Shown here: positions 44,446 through 52,448 of the stretch, in pieces
Position numbering within the stretch: position 1 is the stretch's first letter
Layout: every line of letters begins with the position of its first letter
Position numbers and translations under genes: made by a program
DNA from: Gillisella vitis
GTDB taxonomy: Bacteria > Pseudomonadota > Alphaproteobacteria > Rhizobiales > Rhizobiaceae
DNA: 64,000 nt
Reading direction: 5' to 3'
NCBI RefSeq assembly: GCF_001541345.2
Contig: NZ_LMVL02000001.1
Location: 248,001-312,000, forward strand
The notes under the pieces: generated by a model
What the model saw: only the letters and a program-made list of their open reading frames with translations
Told to the model about the DNA's origin: nothing
Database searches by the model: none

Positions 44446-45642
44446 ATGACCAACGATATTCGCACCCAGCTCGGCCTTCGCCCGGTGATCAATGTTTCCG
44501 GCACTATGACCAGCCTTGGCGCATCCATTGTGGTGCCAGAGGCCATTGCCGCCATGACGGCTATTCTGCCGCAATTTGTTGAAATCAGTGATCTTCAGCG
44601 CAAAGCCAGTGCCATTATTGCGCGGCTAACCGGGGCTGAAGCAGGCTTTATCACCGCTTCATGCTCGGCAGGCATTAGCCTTGCCGTGGCAGGCTCCATT
44701 ACCGGGCCGGATCTGCTGGCCATTGAAAAACTGCCCGATGTCAGCACGACCAAGAACGAAGTGCTGGTACAGATGGGCCATCTGGTCAGCTATGGTGCCC
44801 CAGTCGATCAATCCATTCGTCTGGGTGGCGGCAAGGTGGTGCTGGTCGGCCAAGCGACCTCTGCCCATCGCTACCATATGGAAAATGCCATTACCGAAAA
44901 CACCGCCGCCGCCGTCTATGTCGTTTCTCACCATGTGATGCATTACGGCCTTTTGCATCTGAAGGAATTTGTCGAAATTGCCCATGCGCGCGGCGTGCCC
45001 GTGATTGTTGATGCGGCTTCGGAATATGACCTGCGGATTTTCCTCGATCAGGGCGCGGATATTGCTCTCTATTCTGGCCATAAATTCCTCGGCGGCCCCA
45101 CATCCGGCATTGTTGCCGGGCGCAAGGAACTGGTTCGCAATGCCTATTTGCAAAACATGGGCATTGGCAGGGGCATGAAAGTCGGCAAGGAGAGTATCTT
45201 TGGTGTCATGGCAGCATTGGAAGCCTGGGAAAAACGCGACCATGCAGCAGTGCGCGCCCGTGAAACCGGCTATCTGCATCTGTGGAAAGAAGCACTGGAT
45301 GGCCGCCCCGGTGTGACGGCCTTGATTGAGCCGGACCCAACCCACAATCCGCTGGATCGCCTGCGGGTGATCCTCTCACCACAAGAAGCGCATATCAGCG
45401 CCTATGATCTGGCAGGCGCGCTGGCCCGTGGCAATCCGCCGGTGATTGTGCGCGATCATGAAGCGGAACATCATTATTTCTACCTCGACCCCTGCAATCT
45501 CCATCCCGGGCAGGCGGTCATCGTGGGTGACCGTCTGGTTGAAGAACTCGACAAGGCGAGAGCGTCTAATGAAGTGATCAACACGCCGCATGAGGAATGG
45601 GGCCGCCACCGCTTTGATTCCATGCTGCGCTGGCCGGATTGA
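44446..45642 (+). CDS. SelA-like PLP-dependent lyase/transferase
   Basis: 398 residues of the SelA / D-glucosaminate-6-phosphate ammonia-lyase (DgaE-like) group of fold-type I PLP enzymes. Lys213 in [13 protein letters not shown] should form the internal aldimine, and Asp189 in [10 protein letters not shown] the pyridine-nitrogen contact. N-terminal [14 protein letters not shown] is the family start. ATG 44446 is preceded by GGAAAAG; an in-frame ATG at 44410 is less likely. Members often catalyse beta-elimination of ammonia or water from amino acids or amino sugars. Its divergence from iclR and proximity to the deacetylase and RidA genes suggest that it acts on the deacylated amine. Confidence 0.88.
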   Translation: MTNDIRTQLGLRPVINVSGTMTSLGASIVVPEAIAAMTAILPQFVEISDLQRKASAIIARLTGAEAGFITASCSAGISLAVAGSITGPDLLAIEKLPDVSTTKNEVLVQMGHLVSYGAPVDQSIRLGGGKVVLVGQATSAHRYHMENAITENTAAAVYVVSHHVMHYGLLHLKEFVEIAHARGVPVIVDAASEYDLRIFLDQGADIALYSGHKFLGGPTSGIVAGRKELVRNAYLQNMGIGRGMKVGKESIFGVMAALEAWEKRDHAAVRARETGYLHLWKEALDGRPGVTALIEPDPTHNPLDRLRVILSPQEAHISAYDLAGALARGNPPVIVRDHEAEHHYFYLDPCNLHPGQAVIVGDRLVEELDKARASNEVINTPHEEWGRHRFDSMLRWPD

Positions 45643-46043
45643 GCACTGCCGTGCTTTGTTCAAATGTGATTTGCTGAAAGCGGCATCAGCGGCATCACAG
45701 CATTGGATTGCCGCACCAGTCAGGGGTTTTGTGCGATCAGTCTCTCGAGTCCGTCAGGTTCAGATTGGAACCAGACAGACCCGAGGCTATCATGGTGTTC
45801 ATGTCAATGATCGGCAGGAATGACGGTTTGAAGTCAGCGTTCAATTTACCGGTCGCACTTCCACCTAAAATCCGTTGATCGGAAGACAGAAACAGAATGA
45901 TCAAGGGTTTTACAAACCTCCATCCCCTCATTTTCAGGGCCGCGCGCCGACGCTATCCTTGGTCGAGCGCTTCTTAACCATTCACGCTATCGCTTTATTT
46001 AGGGTGGTCCGATATAAATATCGCATCACCGTGCGAGCACTGA
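45643..46043. other. 401-bp gap with a dispersed palindrome
   Basis: Contains the GTC-n-GGTTC palindrome at 45744-45785. Short frames in this region are not supported by ribosome-binding sites or composition. The end holds the promoter region of the diguanylate cyclase gene, with no obvious consensus boxes. Confidence 0.4.
45744..45785. repeat. GTCTGTC-GGTTC palindrome, copy 2
   Basis: Left arm CTCGAGTCCGTCAGGTTCA faces GGAACCAGACAGACCCGAG; 15 of 19 positions pair. It belongs to the same family as 35076-35112 and 63250-63278. It lies 100 bp after the SelA-like gene and could serve as its transcript end. Confidence 0.6.
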
Positions 46044-47582
46044 ATGTATCCTTGGTCTGAACTCCTTGCGAACCTGGCAATCGTTGCCATCACAACGTCG
46101 ACCTGGACATTCGTCCGGCCACACCTCGCTGGCCAAGGACCACGCGCTTTTTCGTTGACTTTTGGCTGCCTCATGGCGGTTGGCTTGCTCGCGACCATGG
46201 CTCTGCCGTTTCGCTTCACCGACGGTGTTTTCCTGGACACTCGGTATACATTTCTCGCCATATCGGGTTTCTTCGGCGGCCCTATTGCGGCCTTGCCACC
46301 GCTTGTCGTGGGAATCATCAGGCGATTGATGATCGGAGGCGTGGGTATAACGGTTGGCATCCCGCAAATCATCGCGGCGGCATGCATCGGTATCATCGCA
46401 AGCCGATTGCTTCGCGGCAAGATCCCGACTTTCCCGCAGATCGCCGTGCTTGCTCTGTTCGTCGCCGTCAGCGGCGTAGCCGGCTTCTTTGTCGTGCGTC
46501 CATTTGAGGTCTGGGGCAATCTGATCGTCGTGACGGTCGGTCCATTCATGGTGGTCTTGTTTGGAGCCACCCTCTTATCCGCTGTTGCCATTGCGCAGGA
46601 GATGAAGCGGACAAGGCTTGAAAGGGATTTGGCTGCGGCACAGATCCGTCTAGCCGATGCGCTCGCGACCATGGCGGATGGCTTGGCACTTTTCGACCGT
46701 GATGGGGTGCTGGTTTTCACCAATCAAAGATACCTCGATATCTTCAAGGAAACGGCCGATGTCAGGGTGCCCGGGAAAAACATCCGAGAAATCTTGCGGA
46801 CATCCTTCGAACGTCATGAAGAAGCGCGCGTGGAATCGGATGTCGATCCTATCATCGATCGGGTTGTGGAAGGCCTGTTCCGGCCCAGCGATCGTCTAAT
46901 CCAATTGGCTGACGGACGTTCAATCGAGGCAAGAACGCGGGTTACAGGCGAGGGGGAGGCGATGATCGTTTACGCGGATATCACTCTTCATTGCCAACGA
47001 GAAGCACGGTTACACGAGTTGAACGATCGCTTGTCGGCGTTGGCCGATACGGACGAATTGACTGGTTTGATGAACCGCCGTGGTTTGGAAGCGTCCATGG
47101 ACCAAGCTTTTGACAGAGCCAAGGATCAGGGCGGCAATATCGGCCTGCTTCTTATCGATGTCGATTGGTTCAAGGCTTATAACGACACCTATGGCCATCC
47201 CGCCGGGGATAAATGTCTTCAGCTTGTCGCCAACACGGTTCATGCGACGTCCAGGTCATTTACGGGAAGCATTGTGGCGCGATATGGTGGGGAAGAACTG
47301 ACCGTCGTGTTGCCGAACGCATCAATATCCGAAACCGAGACAGTCGCGCGGCTCGTTTGTACAGCCGTGCGTACTCTGGCCATCGAGCATGTTGGAAGCG
47401 AAAAGCGCATCGTCACAGTGAGCGTCGGGGCCGCCAATCTGAAATCGATGCCAGGCCTGCGCAAGACGGACCTCCTTCTGCAGGCTGACGCTGCGCTCTA
47501 CGCAGCCAAGGCGGCGGGGAGGGACTGTGTCCAGACAGCTCCTGATCTCCTTCCGATTGCCAGACGCGCCGACAGCCGTTGA
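46044..47582 (+). CDS. Diguanylate cyclase with 5TMR-LYT-like membrane sensor and PAS domain
   Basis: 512 residues. Residues 1-185 contain five or six hydrophobic segments of the 5TMR-LYT type (FRFTDGVFLDTRYTFLAISG, IGGVGITVGIPQIIAA). A PAS-like domain spans about 205-320 (MADGLALFDRDGVLVFTNQR). The GGDEF domain (about 330-505) has GGEEL at 415-419, Asp372 and Asp374 in LLIDVDWFKAYND for metal, and DKCLQLVAN. It makes cyclic di-GMP from two GTP at the inner membrane. The inhibitory RxxD site five residues before GGEEL is replaced by FTGS, so product feedback is probably lost. Confidence 0.9.
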   Translation: MYPWSELLANLAIVAITTSTWTFVRPHLAGQGPRAFSLTFGCLMAVGLLATMALPFRFTDGVFLDTRYTFLAISGFFGGPIAALPPLVVGIIRRLMIGGVGITVGIPQIIAAACIGIIASRLLRGKIPTFPQIAVLALFVAVSGVAGFFVVRPFEVWGNLIVVTVGPFMVVLFGATLLSAVAIAQEMKRTRLERDLAAAQIRLADALATMADGLALFDRDGVLVFTNQRYLDIFKETADVRVPGKNIREILRTSFERHEEARVESDVDPIIDRVVEGLFRPSDRLIQLADGRSIEARTRVTGEGEAMIVYADITLHCQREARLHELNDRLSALADTDELTGLMNRRGLEASMDQAFDRAKDQGGNIGLLLIDVDWFKAYNDTYGHPAGDKCLQLVANTVHATSRSFTGSIVARYGGEELTVVLPNASISETETVARLVCTAVRTLAIEHVGSEKRIVTVSVGAANLKSMPGLRKTDLLLQADAALYAAKAAGRDCVQTAPDLLPIARRADSR

Positions 47583-47776
47583 CTTTGCATGGTCAGCCGC
47601 TCACCTCCTGTTTGCATCACACATCAAAGACGCGCAAACACGCCGAATCTCAGGAATATCCGTTGCAGCAAAGCCGTTGGTGGAGTCTAATGCCTGACAA
47701 GACGATGGGCGTGTTACAGCAGTCGTGCTGCTTTCCACGATATTCTGTGCCACCGCTACTCCAGTTTGGCGATTGA

Positions 47777-48670
47777 ATGACGATATTTTCTGTCCGGCAT
47801 ATTACCTCATATCGGTATAAGAGACCGGTCGAATTCGGCGAGCACAGATTGATGTTCCGGCCGAGGGATAGTTTTGACCAGACACTTCTGAGTTCTCATC
47901 TGGATGTCAATCCAAAGCCCGATTACATCAGGTGGATCCATGATGTGTTTGGCAATTGCGTTGCGCTGGTGGGGTTTACCGGCAAGGCGCGGGAACTCTG
48001 CTTCGGGACAAATATCCGCCTGGACCATACCCAGCAGGTTGAAATGGATCTGCAGATCGATGCAGAAGCTCTCCACTTCCCTTTCGCTTACGACCCGGAA
48101 GAAGTTATCGATCTGGAACGGACAATCAAACGGCATTTTCCGGATCCCGACGATGAAGTTGGCAGATGGACAAGGCAATTCGTGCGGATCGGTCAGCCGA
48201 CCGAAACCGGTCGCCTGTTGATGACCCTTTGTTATGCGATCCACGAGAGTTTCATCTATGCCCGACGCCTGGAGCATGGAACGCAGACACCGCTTGAGAC
48301 GCTCCGGCTTCGCCGTGGCACGTGCCGTGATTTTGCGCTGCTGATGATGGAAGCGGCCCGGTCGCTTGGGCTCGCTGCGCGTTTCGTTACCGGCTATATC
48401 TATGTACCCGACCGCGACGGCTCAACCAAGCTTGGCGGTGGCTCCACCCATGCCTGGTGCCAGGTCTATCTTCCCGGTGCCGGATGGGTGGAATTCGATC
48501 CCACCAACGGGATTGTCGGAAACCGCGATCTTATCCGTGTCGGTGTGGCGCGCGACCCAAAACAAGCGGTTCCGCTTTCCGGAAGCTACGACGGCGACGC
48601 GTCGGATTTCGACACGATGTCCGTCCAGGTTAATGTTACAACCGATGAGTTGAGCAATACCGCAGCATAG
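47777..48670 (+). CDS. Transglutaminase-like cysteine peptidase-family protein (TGc domain)
   Basis: 297 residues. The N-terminal beta region (HITSYRYKRPVEFGEHRLMF) is the bacterial transglutaminase N-domain, followed by the TGc core with Cys183 (RRGTCRDFALLM), His225 (GGSTHAWCQVYLPG) and Asp241 (WVEFDPTNG), a complete catalytic triad. No signal peptide is visible. Proteins of this type hydrolyse or crosslink amide bonds; many are uncharacterised. A related protein with an altered triad is encoded 92 bp downstream. Confidence 0.88.
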   Translation: MTIFSVRHITSYRYKRPVEFGEHRLMFRPRDSFDQTLLSSHLDVNPKPDYIRWIHDVFGNCVALVGFTGKARELCFGTNIRLDHTQQVEMDLQIDAEALHFPFAYDPEEVIDLERTIKRHFPDPDDEVGRWTRQFVRIGQPTETGRLLMTLCYAIHESFIYARRLEHGTQTPLETLRLRRGTCRDFALLMMEAARSLGLAARFVTGYIYVPDRDGSTKLGGGSTHAWCQVYLPGAGWVEFDPTNGIVGNRDLIRVGVARDPKQAVPLSGSYDGDASDFDTMSVQVNVTTDELSNTAA

Positions 48671-48762
48671 ATGGAACAGCTCGGTCGCCTGAGCGTTTGC
48701 CGCCTGAACGTGCATTCGTAGCCCGTATTTCGGAAATTTTTATCAGAGGATGCCTATTCATC

Positions 48763-49566
48763 ATGAAGATACGCGCGGGATTTCGCATAGGTTACGAATG
48801 CCAGCAAGAGACGGCTATGCTGCTGGTGCTCAATATCCATCCCTCCCGCCGCACCGATCTTCTGCAGGATCAGGTCCTGAGTTTCGACCGGGCGATTGAG
48901 GCCTGGGGTTATTTCGATGGCTTCGGCAATGCCTGTAGCCGCATCGTCGCACCACCGGGACTGACAACGATTTCTACGGAATTCGAGATCTACGATAGCG
49001 GTCTTCCAGATCCGGTGCCTGAGAATGCGTGGCAGCATGACATCAAGGATCTTCCGGATGATGTGCTCGTCTTTCTTCTCGGCAGCCGATATTGCGATAC
49101 GGATCGCCTGTCAGATTTCGCCTGGAAGACATTTTCTTTTACCCCTTTGGGCTGGCCGCGGGTGAAGGCGATCCTGGATTTCGTCCACAATCACATCACC
49201 TTCAACTATCAGAAGGCTGATCTTCTCCGCACGGCTTTCGGAGGTTTTACCGATCAAACCGGCGTTTGCCGCGATTTTGCGCATCTTGCGATCACGCTAT
49301 GCCGCTGCATGAATATTCCGGCACGTTACTGCACCGGGTATCTGGGGGATATAGGCGTGCCTGATGATCCGAACCCGATGGATTTCAGCGCATGGTTTGA
49401 AGTCTATCTCGGCGGTCGCTGGCATACGGTTGATGCCCGACATAACAAGCCCCGGATAGGCCGCATCCTCATGGCCATCGGACGGGATGCGACAGATGTA
49501 GCACTTTCAACTGCCTTCGGCCCTGCCATCTTGACGCAATTTGAAGTGACAACCATAGAGATATAG
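48763..49566 (+). CDS. Transglutaminase-like protein lacking the canonical catalytic histidine
   Basis: 267 residues. The core Cys169 is present (QTGVCRDFAHLAI), and an Asp224-Ala-Arg-His226 string near the end of the core matches the aspartate position, but the usual H-A-W-x-E is S-A-W-F-E (Ser209). The rhizobial subgroup I know shares this S, so it looks like an established variant rather than a lone mutation. ATG 48763 is chosen; a longer frame from 48697 begins just after the upstream gene and lacks similarity. It forms a head-to-tail pair with the complete-triad protein. Activity as a peptidase or as a non-catalytic partner is uncertain. Confidence 0.82.
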   Translation: MKIRAGFRIGYECQQETAMLLVLNIHPSRRTDLLQDQVLSFDRAIEAWGYFDGFGNACSRIVAPPGLTTISTEFEIYDSGLPDPVPENAWQHDIKDLPDDVLVFLLGSRYCDTDRLSDFAWKTFSFTPLGWPRVKAILDFVHNHITFNYQKADLLRTAFGGFTDQTGVCRDFAHLAITLCRCMNIPARYCTGYLGDIGVPDDPNPMDFSAWFEVYLGGRWHTVDARHNKPRIGRILMAIGRDATDVALSTAFGPAILTQFEVTTIEI

Positions 49567-49894
49567 AGTGTGGTGTCATACGCAGACAAGCTGTTTGATC
49601 TCGTCCCTTAGCTCGACGCCTTCAGCGCACTGCTATGTCACGCTTACGGCAGGCCGATCATTGATGCCTATAGTTTTCGGCGAGGAAGACACTCACCGAC
49701 CTCAGGCCCTATGAGTTCATCTGCAATTGATGGACTTTAGAAGCGGATCGATTGGCCATTGAGTCCACCCGTCAAAAGCGGCCTCTTTGAGAATTCGCAA
49801 TCGGCTCGTGACGGGATTGCTCGGCGCTGTTAAGCAAAGAGTATCGGACATACAGCGCGGTGAAATGGGCAACGCGGCGAAACGGGAGGCTGCC
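49567..49894. other. 328-bp gap without a supported gene
   Basis: Nothing identifiable on either strand apart from the ribosome-binding site GGGAGG (49884-49889) for the membrane protein that follows. Confidence 0.4.
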
Positions 49895-50575
49895 TTGGAT
49901 TTCATGAAATTGCTCAAGTCGCTTGAGGAATTGCTCTACGAGTTGGTGTCCTGGCTGCTGTTTTATCCTCTAACCATGTGGCGCTCGGTGAAGAGACCTC
50001 TGAGTATGATGCGATACGCCGATCTCGAACTTGCTGACAGACCGGAGGATCAATACGACGATACCCTGAGCCCTCCCTTGTTCCTGCTTATCACGCTGCT
50101 TCTGTCCCAAGGGCTGTCGACGGCCTTTCCGTCCAGTTACGATACCACTGTTGCGGCCAAGGAACTGGGATCAGTGTCGAACCTGCTCATCGCGCGTGGT
50201 GTGTTATTCGGGATCTTTCCCCTTTGCATGGCAGTCACCCTTTTACGGCGCAAGTCGGTAAGGATCACCAGAAGCTCGCTACGCCCGCCCTTTTTCAGCC
50301 AGTGTTATGTCGCGGCGCCGTTCGCATTCATCATCGGGCTGGCGTTCGACTTGATATTCATGCCCGACGGACAAGGTGTCCTGATCGGCCTCCTGACGCT
50401 GACTGCTGCCACACTCTGGTACGCGCAAGCCGAGGTTCGATGGTTTAAGCAGGATTTGGCTATTGGAGGATTGAAGGCGATTGGCGCCTTCACCCTGGCT
50501 TTCCTGGCCGCGACAGTCGTGGCGTTCTTTCTGGCCATTACCATCGGCCTTGAAGCTAAGACCCTGACACCCTGA
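49895..50575 (+). CDS. Conserved membrane protein of unknown function
   Basis: About 226 residues. A short charged N-terminus (LLKSLEELLYELVSWLLFYP, the recognisable family start) is followed by four or five hydrophobic segments between residues 60 and 215. It resembles Yip1-like or permease-labelled hypothetical proteins of rhizobia. TTG 49895 is preferred because GGGAGG lies five bases upstream; ATG 49904, ATG 49865 and TTG 49787 are alternatives in the same frame. No function can be assigned. Confidence 0.7.
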   Translation: MDFMKLLKSLEELLYELVSWLLFYPLTMWRSVKRPLSMMRYADLELADRPEDQYDDTLSPPLFLLITLLLSQGLSTAFPSSYDTTVAAKELGSVSNLLIARGVLFGIFPLCMAVTLLRRKSVRITRSSLRPPFFSQCYVAAPFAFIIGLAFDLIFMPDGQGVLIGLLTLTAATLWYAQAEVRWFKQDLAIGGLKAIGAFTLAFLAATVVAFFLAITIGLEAKTLTP

Positions 50576-50859
50576 TCGACAGCTGACCTCTGCCTTCGGT
50601 ACGCGACACCATCGAGCCCTTCCATTCACCTGTGCGAAAGGTTTAACCGACCTGACCACATTCGTGGCATGCGCCTTTGCGTTGCATTCCTGTCGCCATC
50701 GCGGGAACTATCCTGCCGGACCTCCATTTAGGAAACGGAGCGACAAGTTCATGCAATGAACAGCACCTCATCGTGAAAGTCCGCAACCCTGCGTTAGGAA
50801 ATGACGCAAGAGTTCTGTGGTCTTGACCTCATTCCATGTCACCGAAAAGGGGAGCGGAC

Positions 50860-51498
50860 ATGTCGAACAGCAACCAAATGGATCTTTCCCGCCGGGATCT
50901 TCTTATCTCCTCGGCTGTAACGGCCGTGGTTACAGGAGCCGGCGAAAGGAGCGTGGCAGCACAGCCTGCAGGAGACAAGATGAAATTAACCACACCTGTG
51001 ACGCTCAACGTCAATGGAGCGCGCCGTGAGATTGAGGTCGATAACCGCACGACCCTTCTCGACGCGCTAAGGGAGCACCTGGATCTTACGGGCACGAAAA
51101 AGGGTTGTGACCATGGTCAATGCGGAGCCTGCACCGTCATGGTGGATGGTCGGCGGATCAATGCCTGTCTGACGCTGGCCGTCATGCATGACGGCGACGA
51201 GATCACCACAATCGAAGGTCTCGGTAAGCCTGATAACCTTCATCCGATGCAGGCCGCCTTCGTCAAGCATGATGGTTTTCAGTGCGGCTATTGTACGCCC
51301 GGCCAAATCTGTTCCTCCATAGCGGTGATTGAGGAAATCAAGGCGAATATCCCGAGTCACGTGACGTCCGACCTTAATGGGCCTGCACAATTGACAGCCA
51401 TCGAAATCCGCGAGCGGATGAGCGGCAATATCTGTCGATGCGGCGCCTATTCCAACATTGTCGACGCCATTTCCGAAGTTGGAGGGATCAAGGCATGA
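50860..51498 (+). CDS. paoA: Aldehyde oxidoreductase, [2Fe-2S] subunit (PaoA-like)
   Basis: 212 residues. A Tat signal is seen at the N-terminus (SRRDLL at 10-15 then a hydrophobic stretch to about 26), so export in folded form is expected. Two [2Fe-2S] clusters are bound by Cys83, Cys88, Cys91 and Cys103, and by Cys142, Cys145, Cys192 and Cys194. The pattern is that of PaoA/YagT of the periplasmic aldehyde oxidoreductase. ATG 50860 has GGGGAG five bases upstream; an ATG eight codons earlier is less likely. Its stop overlaps the next ATG (ATGA). It passes electrons from the molybdenum subunit. Confidence 0.92.
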   Translation: MSNSNQMDLSRRDLLISSAVTAVVTGAGERSVAAQPAGDKMKLTTPVTLNVNGARREIEVDNRTTLLDALREHLDLTGTKKGCDHGQCGACTVMVDGRRINACLTLAVMHDGDEITTIEGLGKPDNLHPMQAAFVKHDGFQCGYCTPGQICSSIAVIEEIKANIPSHVTSDLNGPAQLTAIEIRERMSGNICRCGAYSNIVDAISEVGGIKA

Positions 51499-52445
51499 AA
51501 GCTTTCACCTTTGAGCGCGCGGCCTCGATTGAGGCGGCAGTGAAGACGGCTGCTGCCAACCCAGACGCCAGGTTTATCGCCGGTGGCACCAACCTGCTCG
51601 ATCTGATGAAACTCGAGATCGAAACGCCAACCCATATCATCGATGTGAATGGACTTGGTCTCGATAAAATCGAGTCCACCGATAACGGCGGTTTGCGCAT
51701 CGGTGCTCTCGTGCGAAACACCGATCTTGCCGCACACGGGACTGTTCGCCGCGACTACGGTCTGTTGTCGCGAGCCCTGGTTGCCGGTGCCTCCGGCCAA
51801 CTTCGCAATAAGGCGACCACGGCCGGTAACCTGTTGCAGCGTACGCGCTGTCCGTATTTCTATGATCCAAACCAGCCGTGTAACAAGCGTCAGCCGGGCA
51901 GCGGCTGCTCGGCGATTGGCGGTTTCAGCCGTCAACATGCGGTTGTCGGGGTAAGTGATGCCTGCATCGCCACCCATCCCAGCGATATGGCGATCGCCAT
52001 GCGAGCGCTCGATGCGACCATCGAGACAGTGAAAGCAGATGGCAGCCGCCGGTCTATTCCGATTGCCGATTTCCATCGTCTTCCGGGAGAGACCCCGCAT
52101 ATCGAAAGCGTATTGGAACGCGGCGAATTCATCACCGCCGTCCTGCTTCCACCACCCATCGGCGGAAAGCATATCTATCGAAAGGTCAGGGACCGGGCGT
52201 CCTACGCATTTGCGCTGATTTCGGTCGGTGCTGTCATTCAAGCGGATGGTACGGGGCGTGTTGCCGTCGGTGGTGTCGCCCATAAGCCCTGGCGGATTGA
52301 AGCCTCGGAAGCGGAACTGCCAAGAGGCGCTCGCGATGCGGCGAAAGCCATTCTCGCGGATGCCCGTCCGACTGAACAGAACCGGTTCAAGGTCGATCTT
52401 GTCGAGCGCACGCTTGGCGCCGTCCTTTCCGAAGCAAAGGGGTGA
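51495..52445 (+). CDS. paoB: Aldehyde oxidoreductase, FAD subunit with [4Fe-4S] insertion (PaoB-like)
   Basis: 316 residues. The FAD-binding fold of molybdenum hydroxylases starts [15 protein letters not shown] and continues [18 protein letters not shown]. Cys119, Cys129, Cys138 and Cys157 lie in an insertion ([16 protein letters not shown] onwards) that binds an additional [4Fe-4S] cluster, a mark of PaoB as opposed to the ordinary XdhB subunits. The gene overlaps paoA by four bases and precedes paoC by three bases. In E. coli the complex passes electrons from aldehyde oxidation to an acceptor in the periplasm. Confidence 0.93.
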   Translation: MKAFTFERAASIEAAVKTAAANPDARFIAGGTNLLDLMKLEIETPTHIIDVNGLGLDKIESTDNGGLRIGALVRNTDLAAHGTVRRDYGLLSRALVAGASGQLRNKATTAGNLLQRTRCPYFYDPNQPCNKRQPGSGCSAIGGFSRQHAVVGVSDACIATHPSDMAIAMRALDATIETVKADGSRRSIPIADFHRLPGETPHIESVLERGEFITAVLLPPPIGGKHIYRKVRDRASYAFALISVGAVIQADGTGRVAVGGVAHKPWRIEASEAELPRGARDAAKAILADARPTEQNRFKVDLVERTLGAVLSEAKG

Positions 52446-52448
52446 CCC

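Noticed and set aside
47579..47776. A short frame ending exactly one base before the first transglutaminase-like gene
   Set aside because: It begins inside the end of the cyclase gene, has no ribosome-binding site and its sequence looks random; the adjacency is chance.
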